Shown one piece after another: positions 8,805 to 17,270 of a DNA stretch of 64,000 nucleotides. Below the pieces are notes generated by a model that was given only the letters and a program-made list of their open reading frames with translations, did no database searches and was not told where the DNA came from. A program made the translations under genes and the position numbers. Position 1 is the stretch's first letter. Each line of letters starts with the position of its first letter. Source of the stretch: Rhodanobacter sp. ANJX3 (GTDB lineage Bacteria; Pseudomonadota; Gammaproteobacteria; Xanthomonadales; Rhodanobacteraceae); assembly GCF_014200755.1 (NCBI RefSeq), contig NZ_JACHCM010000001.1:708367-772366 (forward strand), written 5' to 3'.

Positions 8805-9587
8805 TTACTGACCGCCTGGAGCCGGAGGTGCGGCACCCGGTGCGGCACCAGCCGGCGTCGGGCCCGTCTTGACCAGGGTCACGTCGAAGATCAGCGTGGC
8901 GTTCGGCGGCATCGGCGGCTGCGGCTCGGCGCCATAGGCCAGCGTGGACGGGATGAAAAGCTTGTAATGACCGCCAACCTGCATCAGCTGCAGACCTTCG
9001 CGGAAGCCGGGGATCACGCCAGCGAGCGGAATCGAAGCCGGGCCCGGCGGGTTGTGCTTAGCCGAGGCATCGAAGACCTGACCGTTGACAAACGTGCCGG
9101 TGTACTCGATCTGCACGGTGTCATTCGGACCCGGGCGAGCGCCCGTACCCTGGCTGATCACCTGATACTGCAGGCCCGACGCCGTGGTCTTTACACCCGG
9201 CGCGCTCTTGTTCTTGGCAAGGAAAGCATCGCCTTCGGCCTTGTTCTTGGCACCGACACGAACCATCTCGGCCTGATACTTGGCCTGGATCTTGGCCATG
9301 AAGGCATCGTGCACCTGCTTGGCCTCGGCATCGCTCATGGTCGGCTTCTGACCGGACAGCGCAGACTGCACGGCACGACCGACGGCCGCTGCATCCAGCT
9401 CATCGCGCATGATCGGTGGAACCTGGGAAGCGATCTCCCAACCCACAACGTAGCTGGCCTTTGCCTTGTCGACCGTGCCCGTGGCGGCGGCGCCGGGTTT
9501 GGCAGCCTGGGCGTACACGCTCGCAGTCATGCCCAGCGCAACGGCCATTGCGGCCGCTGTCAGCGTGGGACGCAGAAATTGCTTCAT
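8805..9587 (-). CDS. Periplasmic FKBP-type peptidyl-prolyl cis-trans isomerase (FkpA/Mip-like)
   Basis: This 260-residue exported chaperone isomerises proline peptide bonds in envelope proteins. Residues 1-27 form a Sec signal peptide (MKQFLRPTLTAAAMAVALGM, cleavage after VYAQA). An N-terminal helical dimerisation domain (about 35-130) begins KASYVVGWEIASQVP. The FKBP domain (about 135-240) shows SGLQYQVISQGTGARPG, VQIEYTGTFVNGQVFDAS, PGFREGLQLMQVGG and IPSTLAYG. A low-complexity Pro/Ala/Gly tail ends the protein. ATG 9587 has GGAG 8 bases upstream. A strong hairpin terminator follows. Confidence 0.93.
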   Translation of the reverse strand: MKQFLRPTLTAAAMAVALGMTASVYAQAAKPGAAATGTVDKAKASYVVGWEIASQVPPIMRDELDAAAVGRAVQSALSGQKPTMSDAEAKQVHDAFMAKIQAKYQAEMVRVGAKNKAEGDAFLAKNKSAPGVKTTASGLQYQVISQGTGARPGPNDTVQIEYTGTFVNGQVFDASAKHNPPGPASIPLAGVIPGFREGLQLMQVGGHYKLFIPSTLAYGAEPQPPMPPNATLIFDVTLVKTGPTPAGAAPGAAPPAPGGQ

Positions 9588-9772
9588 TCGTAACTCCCTC
9601 GTGTTTGGTTTTGCCGGCATTGCCAACCGGGCCCCCCCAATGGAGGCAGGCCCCACATTGTGAGGCGCTAGTCCAATCTTGGCAACGTCGCCATGCAGTG
9701 ACCGTCAGTCAGCATAAAGGTTCACGGTGCGTCCCCCGGCGTGCGTGGGGCAGTCGTCACCACGACTTAACT

Positions 9773-11524
9773 TCACGGCGGCGCCGGCTTCTCCAACGTC
9801 TCTTTCAGCGCCGCCTGCAATCGCGCGTGCATCTTCACCATGCCTCGCCACAGCACTATCGCCAAGACCAGCCCGACCAGCACCAGCGAGAGCGCCACGC
9901 CGCGAGGCGGCAGAATCGCCGAACCTAGCGCCCCGACCAGCAGCGCCAGCGCGAACAGGGTTGCCAGTGGAATGATTCGCGCCAGCACGCTGCGAATCGC
10001 CTGCGTATAAGAGCCGGTAAAGCGCTCGCGTATGCCGAGCTCGGCCAGCAGCATGCCCAACGCTTCGGCCTTGCGATACACGGCTATCAGCATCGGCAGC
10101 GACAGAAAAAGCGCGCAGGCCCAGATCACCGTATGCCGCAGATCGCGTCCGATGCCGAACAGCGAGAACCAGTCCCAGTTGTGCGCGTTGATGTAGGCAC
10201 CACCGATGAAAAGCGCCACGACCAGCAGCACATTCACCGCGATATGCCAGAGCAATCGCCGAAAGATCGCCGCGATGGCGGCGTTTTCATTGACGGGTTT
10301 CAGGTTTTCCAGCCAACCGCTGTAACTCGTGGCCAGCAGCCGCACCGATCGCGGAGTGACCGTGCGAAGGCCATTGGCCAGCGCATCGGCCGAACGCGAC
10401 AGGTACGGCGAAGCCGCCATACAGACCACCGATACGGCAACTGCGATCGGATAGATAAAGTCGCTGATAACGTGCAGCGACAGCCCCAGGGTGGCAATCA
10501 CAAAGGAAAATTCGCCGATCTGCGCCATGCCCAAACCCGAACGCAGTGAGGTGCGTGCATCATGGCCAACGATAAAGATGCCGAGGCTGCAGGCCAGCGT
10601 TTTGCCGACGATGACGACTACGGCAATCAGCAGTGCGGGCAGCGCGTACTGCACCAGCATCACCGGATCGATCTTCAGGCCGATCGCCACGAAAAATAGC
10701 GCAGCGAACATGTCGCGCAAGGGCTCGATCAGCCGCATCACCCGATTGACGCTCTGCGACTCCGCTACCACCGCGCCGGCCAGAAAGGCACCCAGCGCCA
10801 CGCTGAAGCCCATCCACACCGCAAGCAGGCTCGCGCCGAAACAGATGCCGAGCACGCTGACCAGCAGCGTTTCGTCGCGGCCGAAACCGGCGACATAGTC
10901 CACCAGCCGCGGCAGCAGCAGCAGACCGAGAATCATACCGACCACGACGAAAAGCCCCAGATGGCCGATCAGCGTGAATGCGGTTTCCGCCTTGACCGAG
11001 CCGCCGATCGCGACGGCGGTGAGCAGGGTCAGCATCACGATGGTGAGCATGTCCTCGGCCACCAGCAGCCCCACTACCAGCTTGGCAAACGGCTTGTGCC
11101 GCTGGCCGCTCTCGGACAAGGTGCGCGTCGCCACCATGGTCGAGGACAGCGCGATAACCGCGCCGAGAAACAGCGCGTCCATCCCCTTCCAGCCGAACAG
11201 GCCACCGAGGCCGACGCCGATCCACATCATCAGGCCGACTTCCGCGACCGCGACCGCGAGCACGCTGACGCCGACCTCGCGCAGCTTGCGCACGCTGAAC
11301 TCCAGACCCAGCGTAAACATCAGCAGCACGACACCGAGATTGGAAATATCGTCGATCGCCTGCGGATCGGCCACCAGCATGCCGGGTGTATGCGGACCGA
11401 TCAGCACGCCGGCCAGGATGTATCCCAGCAGGACGGGTTGCCGCAGGCGCTGAAAAAGAATTGTCGTGGCGCCGGCCACGAGCATCACCATGGCAAGGTC
11501 GCGAATAAAACCGATTTCGTGCAT
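9773..11524 (-). CDS. CPA2 family cation:proton antiporter (KefB/YbaL-like) without RCK domain
   Basis: This 583-residue inner-membrane protein has about a dozen transmembrane segments of the Na+/H+ exchanger fold. Family motifs are LRQPVLLGYILAGVLIGPHT near the N-terminus, ALSSTMVATRTL, LLVAEDMLTIVML (carrying the transport-site Asp), and GLGMAQIGEFSFVIATLGL. The usual cytosolic TrkA-N/RCK gating domain is absent. Instead, after about residue 400 there are extra hydrophobic segments (LLWHIAVNVLLVVALFIGGA and others). It probably exchanges K+ or Na+ for H+. It stands alone between the fkp gene and the tRNA cluster. Confidence 0.9.
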   Translation of the reverse strand: MHEIGFIRDLAMVMLVAGATTILFQRLRQPVLLGYILAGVLIGPHTPGMLVADPQAIDDISNLGVVLLMFTLGLEFSVRKLREVGVSVLAVAVAEVGLMMWIGVGLGGLFGWKGMDALFLGAVIALSSTMVATRTLSESGQRHKPFAKLVVGLLVAEDMLTIVMLTLLTAVAIGGSVKAETAFTLIGHLGLFVVVGMILGLLLLPRLVDYVAGFGRDETLLVSVLGICFGASLLAVWMGFSVALGAFLAGAVVAESQSVNRVMRLIEPLRDMFAALFFVAIGLKIDPVMLVQYALPALLIAVVVIVGKTLACSLGIFIVGHDARTSLRSGLGMAQIGEFSFVIATLGLSLHVISDFIYPIAVAVSVVCMAASPYLSRSADALANGLRTVTPRSVRLLATSYSGWLENLKPVNENAAIAAIFRRLLWHIAVNVLLVVALFIGGAYINAHNWDWFSLFGIGRDLRHTVIWACALFLSLPMLIAVYRKAEALGMLLAELGIRERFTGSYTQAIRSVLARIIPLATLFALALLVGALGSAILPPRGVALSLVLVGLVLAIVLWRGMVKMHARLQAALKETLEKPAPP

Positions 11525-11715
11525 GCCTTGTCCGCAACATCCAAAGTCACTGGCAGCTTAAACGAAGTGCTGCGTTTTGGTCTTTGGTCGTGAGCATCGT
11601 CAGCGACTCTGATGGATCGACGCGCCGCAGGGCCGATTTCATTTCTTCATCGCCGAACGTAAAAAAGTCTTGACGGATATGTGACTCGGACCTATTCTTC
11701 CGGGCTTCCAGCAGC

Positions 11716-11791
11716 GGGGCCATAGCTCAGCTGGGAGAGCGCCTGCATGGCATGCAGGAGGTCGGCGGTTCGATCCCGCCTGGCTCCACCA
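11716..11791 (+). tRNA. tRNA-Ala (anticodon GGC)
   Basis: Cloverleaf seen directly: acceptor GGGGCCA pairs with TGGCTCC, anticodon arm CTGCATGGCATGCAG with GGC in the loop, and GGTTCGATCC T arm. The CCA end is encoded. 76 nt; first of a three-tRNA cluster. Confidence 0.96.
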
Positions 11792-11800
11792 ACTTGAATT

Positions 11801-11876
11801 GTCCCCATCGTCTAGAGGCCTAGGACATCACCCTTTCACGGTGGCGACCGGGGTTCGAATCCCCGTGGGGACGCCA
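11801..11876 (+). tRNA. tRNA-Glu (anticodon TTC)
   Basis: Acceptor GTCCCCA pairs with TGGGGAC; the anticodon loop is CTTTCAC with TTC; the T arm contains GGTTCGAATCC; CCA is encoded. It follows tRNA-Ala by 9 bp. Confidence 0.96.
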
Positions 11877-11942
11877 AGTTGACTCGCAAGTGCTGGAAGA
11901 TGTTGTAAATGCTGTTGCTGGAAAGTAGCTGTTGGAAACTGG

Positions 11943-12019
11943 GGAGCGGTAGTTCAGTTGGTTAGAATGCTGGCCTGTCACGCCGGAGGTCGCGGGTTCG
12001 AGTCCCGTCCGCTCCGCCA
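11943..12019 (+). tRNA. tRNA-Asp (anticodon GTC)
   Basis: Acceptor GGAGCGG pairs with CCGCTCC; the anticodon loop CTGTCAC holds GTC; the T arm has GGGTTCGAGTCCC; CCA is encoded. Last of the cluster, followed by a terminator. Confidence 0.96.
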
Positions 12020-12030
12020 CCAATGGAAAG

Positions 12031-12051
12031 CCCGCCTAGCGCGGGTTTTTT
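12031..12051 (+). terminator. Intrinsic terminator of the tRNA cluster
   Basis: Stem CCCGC/GCGGG with loop CTAGC followed by TTTTTT, 11 bp after the CCA of tRNA-Asp. Confidence 0.85.
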
Positions 12052-12099
12052 GTTGCGCGCCATTTGGGCTCCTGCGGGGCAACTCGACGTCACGTCCCC

Positions 12100-12567
12100 T
12101 CAGATGTCCGACTCCTGGCGAACCAGCGTCCCGATCGAATGCCCCTGCTCGCTCAGATACTCCAGCCAGCGCGACAGAAAACTGTTCATCCGCAGGCGAT
12201 GCTGAAAAACGGTCGTGGCCGCCGGAAATGGACCGAGCACTTGCCATAGATGCCGCCCCGGATGGCAATGCAGCGCTTCGGCCACGTGTGCGTCGGTATA
12301 CATGCGCAGCTGCGCCGACGGCGAACGCTGACCCGTGTGCGCGTCGACAAAGTCGTAGGTGAGCTCAAGCTCCATCGTATACGGGTGCACCTCCTGAAGA
12401 TGCAGATGCACATCCAAGTGGTCGTCCACATTCGAGATGTAGTGCCCGGGGCTCAGATCCTGCGGCCCGAACAGCCGCGCCAGCCGATGATAATTTTCCG
12501 CATACAGCCCCATCAGGAACTCGAAGCGCCCGGGCAGCAGATGGGGTCGGCGGGGTGAGGCAATCAT
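12100..12567 (-). CDS. DUF1249 family protein (YqiB-like)
   Basis: This 155-residue cytosolic protein matches DUF1249: FEFLMGLYAENYHRLARLFG, an acidic/His-rich strand (VDDHLDVHLHLQEVHPYTME), and LTYDF, LRMYTDAHVAE and a C-terminal NSFLSRWLEYLSEQGHS. The biochemical role is unknown; in E. coli the homologue lies near cpdA. Here it follows ppsR by 44 bp on the same strand and may share its transcript. Confidence 0.88.
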   Translation of the reverse strand: MIASPRRPHLLPGRFEFLMGLYAENYHRLARLFGPQDLSPGHYISNVDDHLDVHLHLQEVHPYTMELELTYDFVDAHTGQRSPSAQLRMYTDAHVAEALHCHPGRHLWQVLGPFPAATTVFQHRLRMNSFLSRWLEYLSEQGHSIGTLVRQESDI

Positions 12568-12611
12568 CGGTATCGGAAATTCCTTGGCGGCTGCAGATCC
12601 ATGCGGCCTGA

Positions 12612-13427
12612 TCAGAACATGGTCCGCTCGATGCCGAAGCGGGAGAAGATCTTGCTGGCGATTTCCTCGATCGACACGTGCGTCGTATTGAGGCTGGAGA
12701 TGCCCGCGTGGCGCATCAGCTTGTCAGCCTGCTCCAGCTCCCAGCGACACTGCTTGAGCGTGGCGTACTGGCTACCCGCGAGGCGCTGCTCGCGAATCTG
12801 CGCCAATCGCTGTGGATCGATGGTGAGGCCGAACAGTTTGTCTTTGTGCGGCACGAGCCGACGCGGCAGCTCGAGTTTGTCCAGATCGTCATCGGTGAGC
12901 GGATAGTTGGCGGCGCTGACACCGTAATGCAAGGCCATGTAGAGACAGGTCGGCGTTTTGCCCGAGCGCGACACGCCCACCAAAATCAAATCCGCCTTGC
13001 TGTAGTCGAAATCCCTGCCGTCGTCGTGGGTCAGGGCATAGTTGGTCGCATTGATGCGCGCCTCGTACTTTTCGAAATCGACCATGCCGTGCGAGCGATT
13101 CACAGCACCGGAGCGCTTCGCGCCCAGCTCTTCTTCCAGCGGACCGATAAACGGCGCAAAGACATCTAGCATCAGTGCGCCGCTTTCAGCGACCAGGTCG
13201 CATAGCGCACGATCGGCCATGGTGTTGACCACAATCGGCCGCTCGCCGGTCTGCGCGTAGTGCGTCTTGATCCGCAGCGACGCCGCCTCGGCTTTGCGTG
13301 CGTCATCGATGAAGGCCAGCCGATGCTTGTCGAACTGCACGCCCTCGAATTGCGCCAGGATGCTGTTGCCGATGGTCTCTGCCGTGATACCAGTGGAGTC
13401 GGAGATGAAGAAAACGGTTCGCTGCAT
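12612..13427 (-). CDS. ppsR: Phosphoenolpyruvate synthase regulatory protein (bifunctional kinase/phosphorylase)
   Basis: This 271-residue protein (DUF299 family) switches PEP synthase off and on by ADP-dependent phosphorylation of a threonine and Pi-dependent dephosphorylation. The N-terminus MQRTVFFISDSTGITAETIG and the P-loop-like VGVSRSGKTPTCLYMA are diagnostic. I chose ATG 13427 over the longer frame because homologues start RTVFFISD. It is divergent from its target ppsA, with about 230 bp between the two starts, which allows shared control. Confidence 0.95.
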   Translation of the reverse strand: MQRTVFFISDSTGITAETIGNSILAQFEGVQFDKHRLAFIDDARKAEAASLRIKTHYAQTGERPIVVNTMADRALCDLVAESGALMLDVFAPFIGPLEEELGAKRSGAVNRSHGMVDFEKYEARINATNYALTHDDGRDFDYSKADLILVGVSRSGKTPTCLYMALHYGVSAANYPLTDDDLDKLELPRRLVPHKDKLFGLTIDPQRLAQIREQRLAGSQYATLKQCRWELEQADKLMRHAGISSLNTTHVSIEEIASKIFSRFGIERTMF

Positions 13428-13656
13428 GGCCACGCCTGATCGATTTGATGAGCCTGTTCGCACCTTAGCGCAAGCACCAAAGGCTGTCGCCGATTGACTG
13501 TGCGCTGACTGGTATGCAGTTGGAGTGGCCCGTCAATAGAATGGTCTTCTTGTGCTGCGCATCACCGGCAGCGGACAATACCAGTCCTTTGCAGCCCGCT
13601 TTGTAACTGCATCCTGCACCAATCCCACTTTTTACCGCGCTCTTGAGGAGACACCC

Positions 13657-16029
13657 TTGAACGATCTGGTGCTATGGCTTGACCAACTGCGTATGACCGA
13701 CCTGGGCAAGGTCGGCGGCAAGAACGCATCCCTCGGCGAAATGATCGGCAACCTTGCCAAGCTTGGCGTCTCGGTCCCGGGTGGTTTCGCCACGACGGCC
13801 GACGCCTTCCAGCAGTATCTGGAAAAGAGCGGACTGGCCAAACGCATCCAGCAGCGCCTGGACGGTCTGGACGTCGATCACGTCGATACGTTGGTGGCCG
13901 CCGGCAAGGAAATCCGCAGCTGGATCGTCGACACGGCGCTGCCCGCAGAACTCGAACAGGCGATTCGCGATGCTTACATCAAGCTTTGCAAGGACGCCGG
14001 AAGCGACGACATCGCTGTCGCTGTACGCTCCTCCGCCACCGCGGAAGATCTTCCGGACGCCTCGTTCGCCGGTCAGCAGGAAACCTTTCTCAACGTGGTC
14101 GGCATCGACGACGTGCTGCACAAGGTGAAGGAAGTCTTCGCCTCGCTCTACAACGACCGCGCGATTTCCTATCGCGTACACCAGGGCTTCAAGCACGACG
14201 ACGTGTTTCTGTCGGCCGGCGTGCAGCTGATGGTGCGCTCGGACGTGGGCGCGTCGGGCGTGCTGTTTACGCTGGACACCGAGTCGGGTTTCCGTGATGT
14301 GGTGTTCATCACCGGCTCGTATGGCCTGGGCGAAATGGTCGTGCAGGGTGCGGTCAATCCCGACGAATTTTATGTATTCAAGCCGACGTTGAACGCGGGC
14401 AAGCCGGCGGTGCTGCGTCGCAACCTCGGCTCCAAGCAGCTGCGCATGGTCTATTCCAGCGCAGCCGGCGAACGCGTGCGCACCGAAGACACGCCGGCCG
14501 AACTGCGCAACAAGTTCTGCATCGCCGACAGCGACGTCGAGGAGCTCGCGCGGCAGTCGCTGATCATCGAAAAGCACTACGGTCGCCCGATGGATATCGA
14601 GTGGGCGAAGGACGGCAACACCGGCAAGCTGTACATCGTGCAGGCACGCCCGGAAACGGTGAAGTCGCGCGCGCATGCTACCCAGCTGGAGCGTTTCCAC
14701 CTCGGCGAAAAGGGCAAGGTGCTGGCCGAAGGTCGTTCGATCGGCCAGAAGATCGGCGCCGGCAAGGCACGCGTCATCCGCACCCTGGCCGACATGAACA
14801 AGGTGCAGCCGGGCGACGTGCTGATCGCCGACATGACCGATCCCGACTGGGAACCGGTGATGAAGCGTGCTGCGGCGATCGTCACCAATCGCGGCGGTCG
14901 CACCTGCCACGCCGCGATCATCGCGCGCGAACTGGGCGTGCCGGCCGTGGTAGGCACCGGCAACGCGCTGGAGAAGATTCCCGACGGCGCCGACGTCACT
15001 GTCTCCTGTGCCGAGGGCGATACCGGCACGATCTACGAGGGCATTCTGAAGTTCGAGCGGATCACCGCCGATCTGGGCGACATGCCCGAGGCGCCGCTGA
15101 AGATCATGATGAATGTGGCCAACCCCGATCGCGCGTTCGACTTCGGCATGCTGCCGAACGCCGGCATCGGCCTGGCGCGGCTGGAGATGATCATCGCCAG
15201 CCATATCGGCGTACATCCCAAGGCGCTACTCGAATATGCCAAACAGGATGCCGCGACTAAGGCCAAGATCGACGAGCGTATCGCCGGTTATGCGGATCCC
15301 GTGAGCTTCTACGTCGATCGTCTGGCCGAAGGCATCTCCACCATCGCCGCCTCGGTTTATCCGAAAACGGTGATCGTCCGCATGTCGGACTTCAAGTCGA
15401 ACGAATACGCCAACCTTCTCGGTGGCTCGCGTTACGAACCGCACGAAGAGAACCCGATGATCGGCTTCCGCGGCGCCAGTCGTTACGTCGACCCAAGCTT
15501 TGCCAATGCCTTTGGCCTCGAGTGCAAGGCGGTCAAGCACGTGCGCGAAGTGATGGGCCTGGACAACGTCTGGGTGATGATTCCGTTCGTGCGCACGCTG
15601 GACGAAGGCAAGAAGGTCATCGAGGTTCTGAAGAAGAACGGACTCGTCCAGGGCGAGCACGGCCTCAAGGTGATCATGATGTGCGAGGTCCCATCCAACG
15701 CACTGTTGGCTGATGAGTTCCTCGACATCTTCGACGGCTTCTCGATCGGCTCCAATGACCTGACCCAGCTCACGCTCGGCCTCGATCGCGACTCCAGCAT
15801 CGTCGCCGGCCTGTTCGACGAGCGCGATCCGGCGGTCAAGAAGCTGCTCGCCATGGCGATCAAGACGGCCCGAGCGAAGGGCAAGTACATCGGCATCTGC
15901 GGCCAGGGCCCGTCCGATCACCCGGATCTAGCCGAATGGCTGATGGATCAGGGCATCGAATCGGTGTCGCTGAATCCCGATACCGTGGTCGACACGTGGC
16001 TGCGGCTGGCCAAAAAGAAGGCTGGCTGA
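13657..16029 (+). CDS. ppsA: Phosphoenolpyruvate synthase
   Basis: This 790-residue enzyme converts pyruvate and ATP to PEP, AMP and Pi for gluconeogenesis. The ATP-grasp domain comes first ([37 protein letters not shown]). The swivelling phosphohistidine domain has the catalytic H418 in GGRTCHAA. The C-terminal PEP/pyruvate barrel ends with [12 protein letters not shown] (C748) and [10 protein letters not shown] infer a TTG start at 13657: GAGGAG lies 6 bases upstream, homologues begin at this point ([12 protein letters not shown]), and there is no in-frame ATG before it. Divergent from ppsR. Confidence 0.97.
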   Translation: MNDLVLWLDQLRMTDLGKVGGKNASLGEMIGNLAKLGVSVPGGFATTADAFQQYLEKSGLAKRIQQRLDGLDVDHVDTLVAAGKEIRSWIVDTALPAELEQAIRDAYIKLCKDAGSDDIAVAVRSSATAEDLPDASFAGQQETFLNVVGIDDVLHKVKEVFASLYNDRAISYRVHQGFKHDDVFLSAGVQLMVRSDVGASGVLFTLDTESGFRDVVFITGSYGLGEMVVQGAVNPDEFYVFKPTLNAGKPAVLRRNLGSKQLRMVYSSAAGERVRTEDTPAELRNKFCIADSDVEELARQSLIIEKHYGRPMDIEWAKDGNTGKLYIVQARPETVKSRAHATQLERFHLGEKGKVLAEGRSIGQKIGAGKARVIRTLADMNKVQPGDVLIADMTDPDWEPVMKRAAAIVTNRGGRTCHAAIIARELGVPAVVGTGNALEKIPDGADVTVSCAEGDTGTIYEGILKFERITADLGDMPEAPLKIMMNVANPDRAFDFGMLPNAGIGLARLEMIIASHIGVHPKALLEYAKQDAATKAKIDERIAGYADPVSFYVDRLAEGISTIAASVYPKTVIVRMSDFKSNEYANLLGGSRYEPHEENPMIGFRGASRYVDPSFANAFGLECKAVKHVREVMGLDNVWVMIPFVRTLDEGKKVIEVLKKNGLVQGEHGLKVIMMCEVPSNALLADEFLDIFDGFSIGSNDLTQLTLGLDRDSSIVAGLFDERDPAVKKLLAMAIKTARAKGKYIGICGQGPSDHPDLAEWLMDQGIESVSLNPDTVVDTWLRLAKKKAG

Positions 16030-16074
16030 GCGAAAACCGGCTGTAACTGAACCGACTTATCGCTGCACCGCAAC

Positions 16075-16104
16075 AAGGGATGAGCTTGGGCTCATCCCTT
16101 TTTT
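16075..16104 (+). terminator. Intrinsic terminator of ppsA
   Basis: An 11-bp perfect stem (aagggatgagc / gctcatccctt) with a TTGG loop followed by TTTT, 45 bp after the ppsA stop. Confidence 0.88.
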
Positions 16105-16256
16105 CTGCCCGACTGAACGCGCTGGAGCCCATCTCGCCCCGGCATCGCTTGCACAGCGGCATTTTCAGGAATCGGCAACGCGGGCAAGGCCTTGCGAGCC
16201 GCTTTGAAAGACTTTAGTGCGCTGCAGCTTGCTGCCAAAGGATGCGCCATTTAACG

Positions 16257-16274
16257 TTCACACACATGTTTGAA
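16257..16274. promoter_or_regulatory. Candidate PsrA-type operator upstream of the TetR gene
   Basis: TTCACAC-ACAT-GTTTGAA is an inverted repeat of 7-bp arms with one mismatch and a 4-base spacer. It fits the known PsrA consensus (G/C)AAAC-N2-4-GTTT(G/C) except for the one mismatch. It lies 60-75 bp before the TetR start, so autoregulation is inferred. Confidence 0.5.
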
Positions 16275-16332
16275 TCCGAGATTTGAATGCCATGCCGATA
16301 CGTGTACGCCAGCACTCAGGGACAGCGGCCGC

Positions 16333-17133
16333 GTGAGCGCGCCGCTGCGCTCCAGTGCGAGCGATACGCGCAGGCGCTTGCTCGAAGCGGCCGAGGCACT
16401 GTTTATCGAATGCGGGTACGAGGCGATGTCGCTGCGCCAGGTCACGGCCAAGGCGCACGCCAATCTCGCCGCGGTGAACTACCACTTCGGCAGCAAGGAA
16501 GCCTTGATGCACGAGCTGCTTTCGCAGCGGCTCGACCGCCTGAATCTCGAACGGCTGAATCTACTGAGCAGTTGCGAAAAACAGTGGCCGCAGGACACGG
16601 ATGCCACCGCCGTATTCGCCATGCTGTTCATTCCGGCGTTTCGGATCAGCCATGAGAGCGTCGGCGGCAAATCGTTCATGCGCCTGCTCGGTCGCGTCTA
16701 CAGCGATCGCTCACCGTTTATCCGCGCCTATTTACAGGAGCATTATCGGCCAATTTTCGGGCGTTTTTTCGAAGCCTTTTCGCGCACCCTGCCCGACCTG
16801 CCGCGCAGTGAACTCGGCCTACGGCTGCATTTTGGCCTGAAGGCGCTGTCGGGCATTCTTGCCGGCGAAGACATGCAGAAGCTGATCGACGACCTCAGCA
16901 TGGGCGAGACGATCAATGATGGCGAACTGCTCGCCCGTTTGATCTCGCTCATCTCACCCATACTCACCGCACCGTTCGGCAGCCCGGCCCAGATCCGGGT
17001 CATCGAACAGGTGCTGCAACTCGATGACGCGACCGCCGAAGCCGCTCGCAAGGCAATCGCGGAACCCGGCAGCGACACGCAGCCGACGCCGGGCGTTCTG
17101 GAATGGCTCAAGGAAGGGAGGCTGGCCCTCTAA
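16333..17133 (+). CDS. PsrA-like TetR family transcriptional regulator
   Basis: This 266-residue repressor has an N-terminal helix-turn-helix (about 10-60: RRRLLEAAEALFIECGYEAM, then SLRQVTAKAHANLAAVNYHFGSKEAL). That recognition region closely resembles PsrA (NLAAVNYHFGSK), the fatty-acid-responsive regulator of Pseudomonas. The ligand domain also shows PsrA-like FMRLLGRVYSD and IRAYLQEHYRPIFGRFF. There is no ATG near the conserved start; I use the GTG at 16333 (AGGGA upstream), with a TTG at 16270 as alternative. It is followed by fadL, which supports a role in fatty-acid sensing. Confidence 0.85.
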   Translation: MSAPLRSSASDTRRRLLEAAEALFIECGYEAMSLRQVTAKAHANLAAVNYHFGSKEALMHELLSQRLDRLNLERLNLLSSCEKQWPQDTDATAVFAMLFIPAFRISHESVGGKSFMRLLGRVYSDRSPFIRAYLQEHYRPIFGRFFEAFSRTLPDLPRSELGLRLHFGLKALSGILAGEDMQKLIDDLSMGETINDGELLARLISLISPILTAPFGSPAQIRVIEQVLQLDDATAEAARKAIAEPGSDTQPTPGVLEWLKEGRLAL

Positions 17134-17146
17134 ATAAAAACAATAG

Positions 17147-17161
17147 TTCAAACGCTTGTAA
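17147..17161. promoter_or_regulatory. Candidate regulatory half-palindrome upstream of fadL
   Basis: TTCAAACGCTTGTAA shares the TTCAAAC arm with the repeat upstream of the TetR gene and forms an imperfect palindrome CAAACGCTTG. It lies about 110 bp before the fadL start. Binding by the neighbouring TetR is inferred. Confidence 0.4.
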
Positions 17162-17270
17162 GCGACGATGCTACCGCTGACCCCGTCGCCTGCTCCCCAA
17201 TCGTTTCAGTCCCACCACACGACTTTTGTTCTGGAGCATCACTTCAGATTGTCGTCACAGGAGAACCACC

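Noticed and set aside
11716-12019. tRNA cluster as a possible integration site
   Set aside because: No duplicated tRNA 3' end, integrase or phage gene was found nearby.
13672-15216. 514-codon minus-strand frame inside ppsA
   Set aside because: Antisense shadow; ppsA on the plus strand has the catalytic residues and homologue length.
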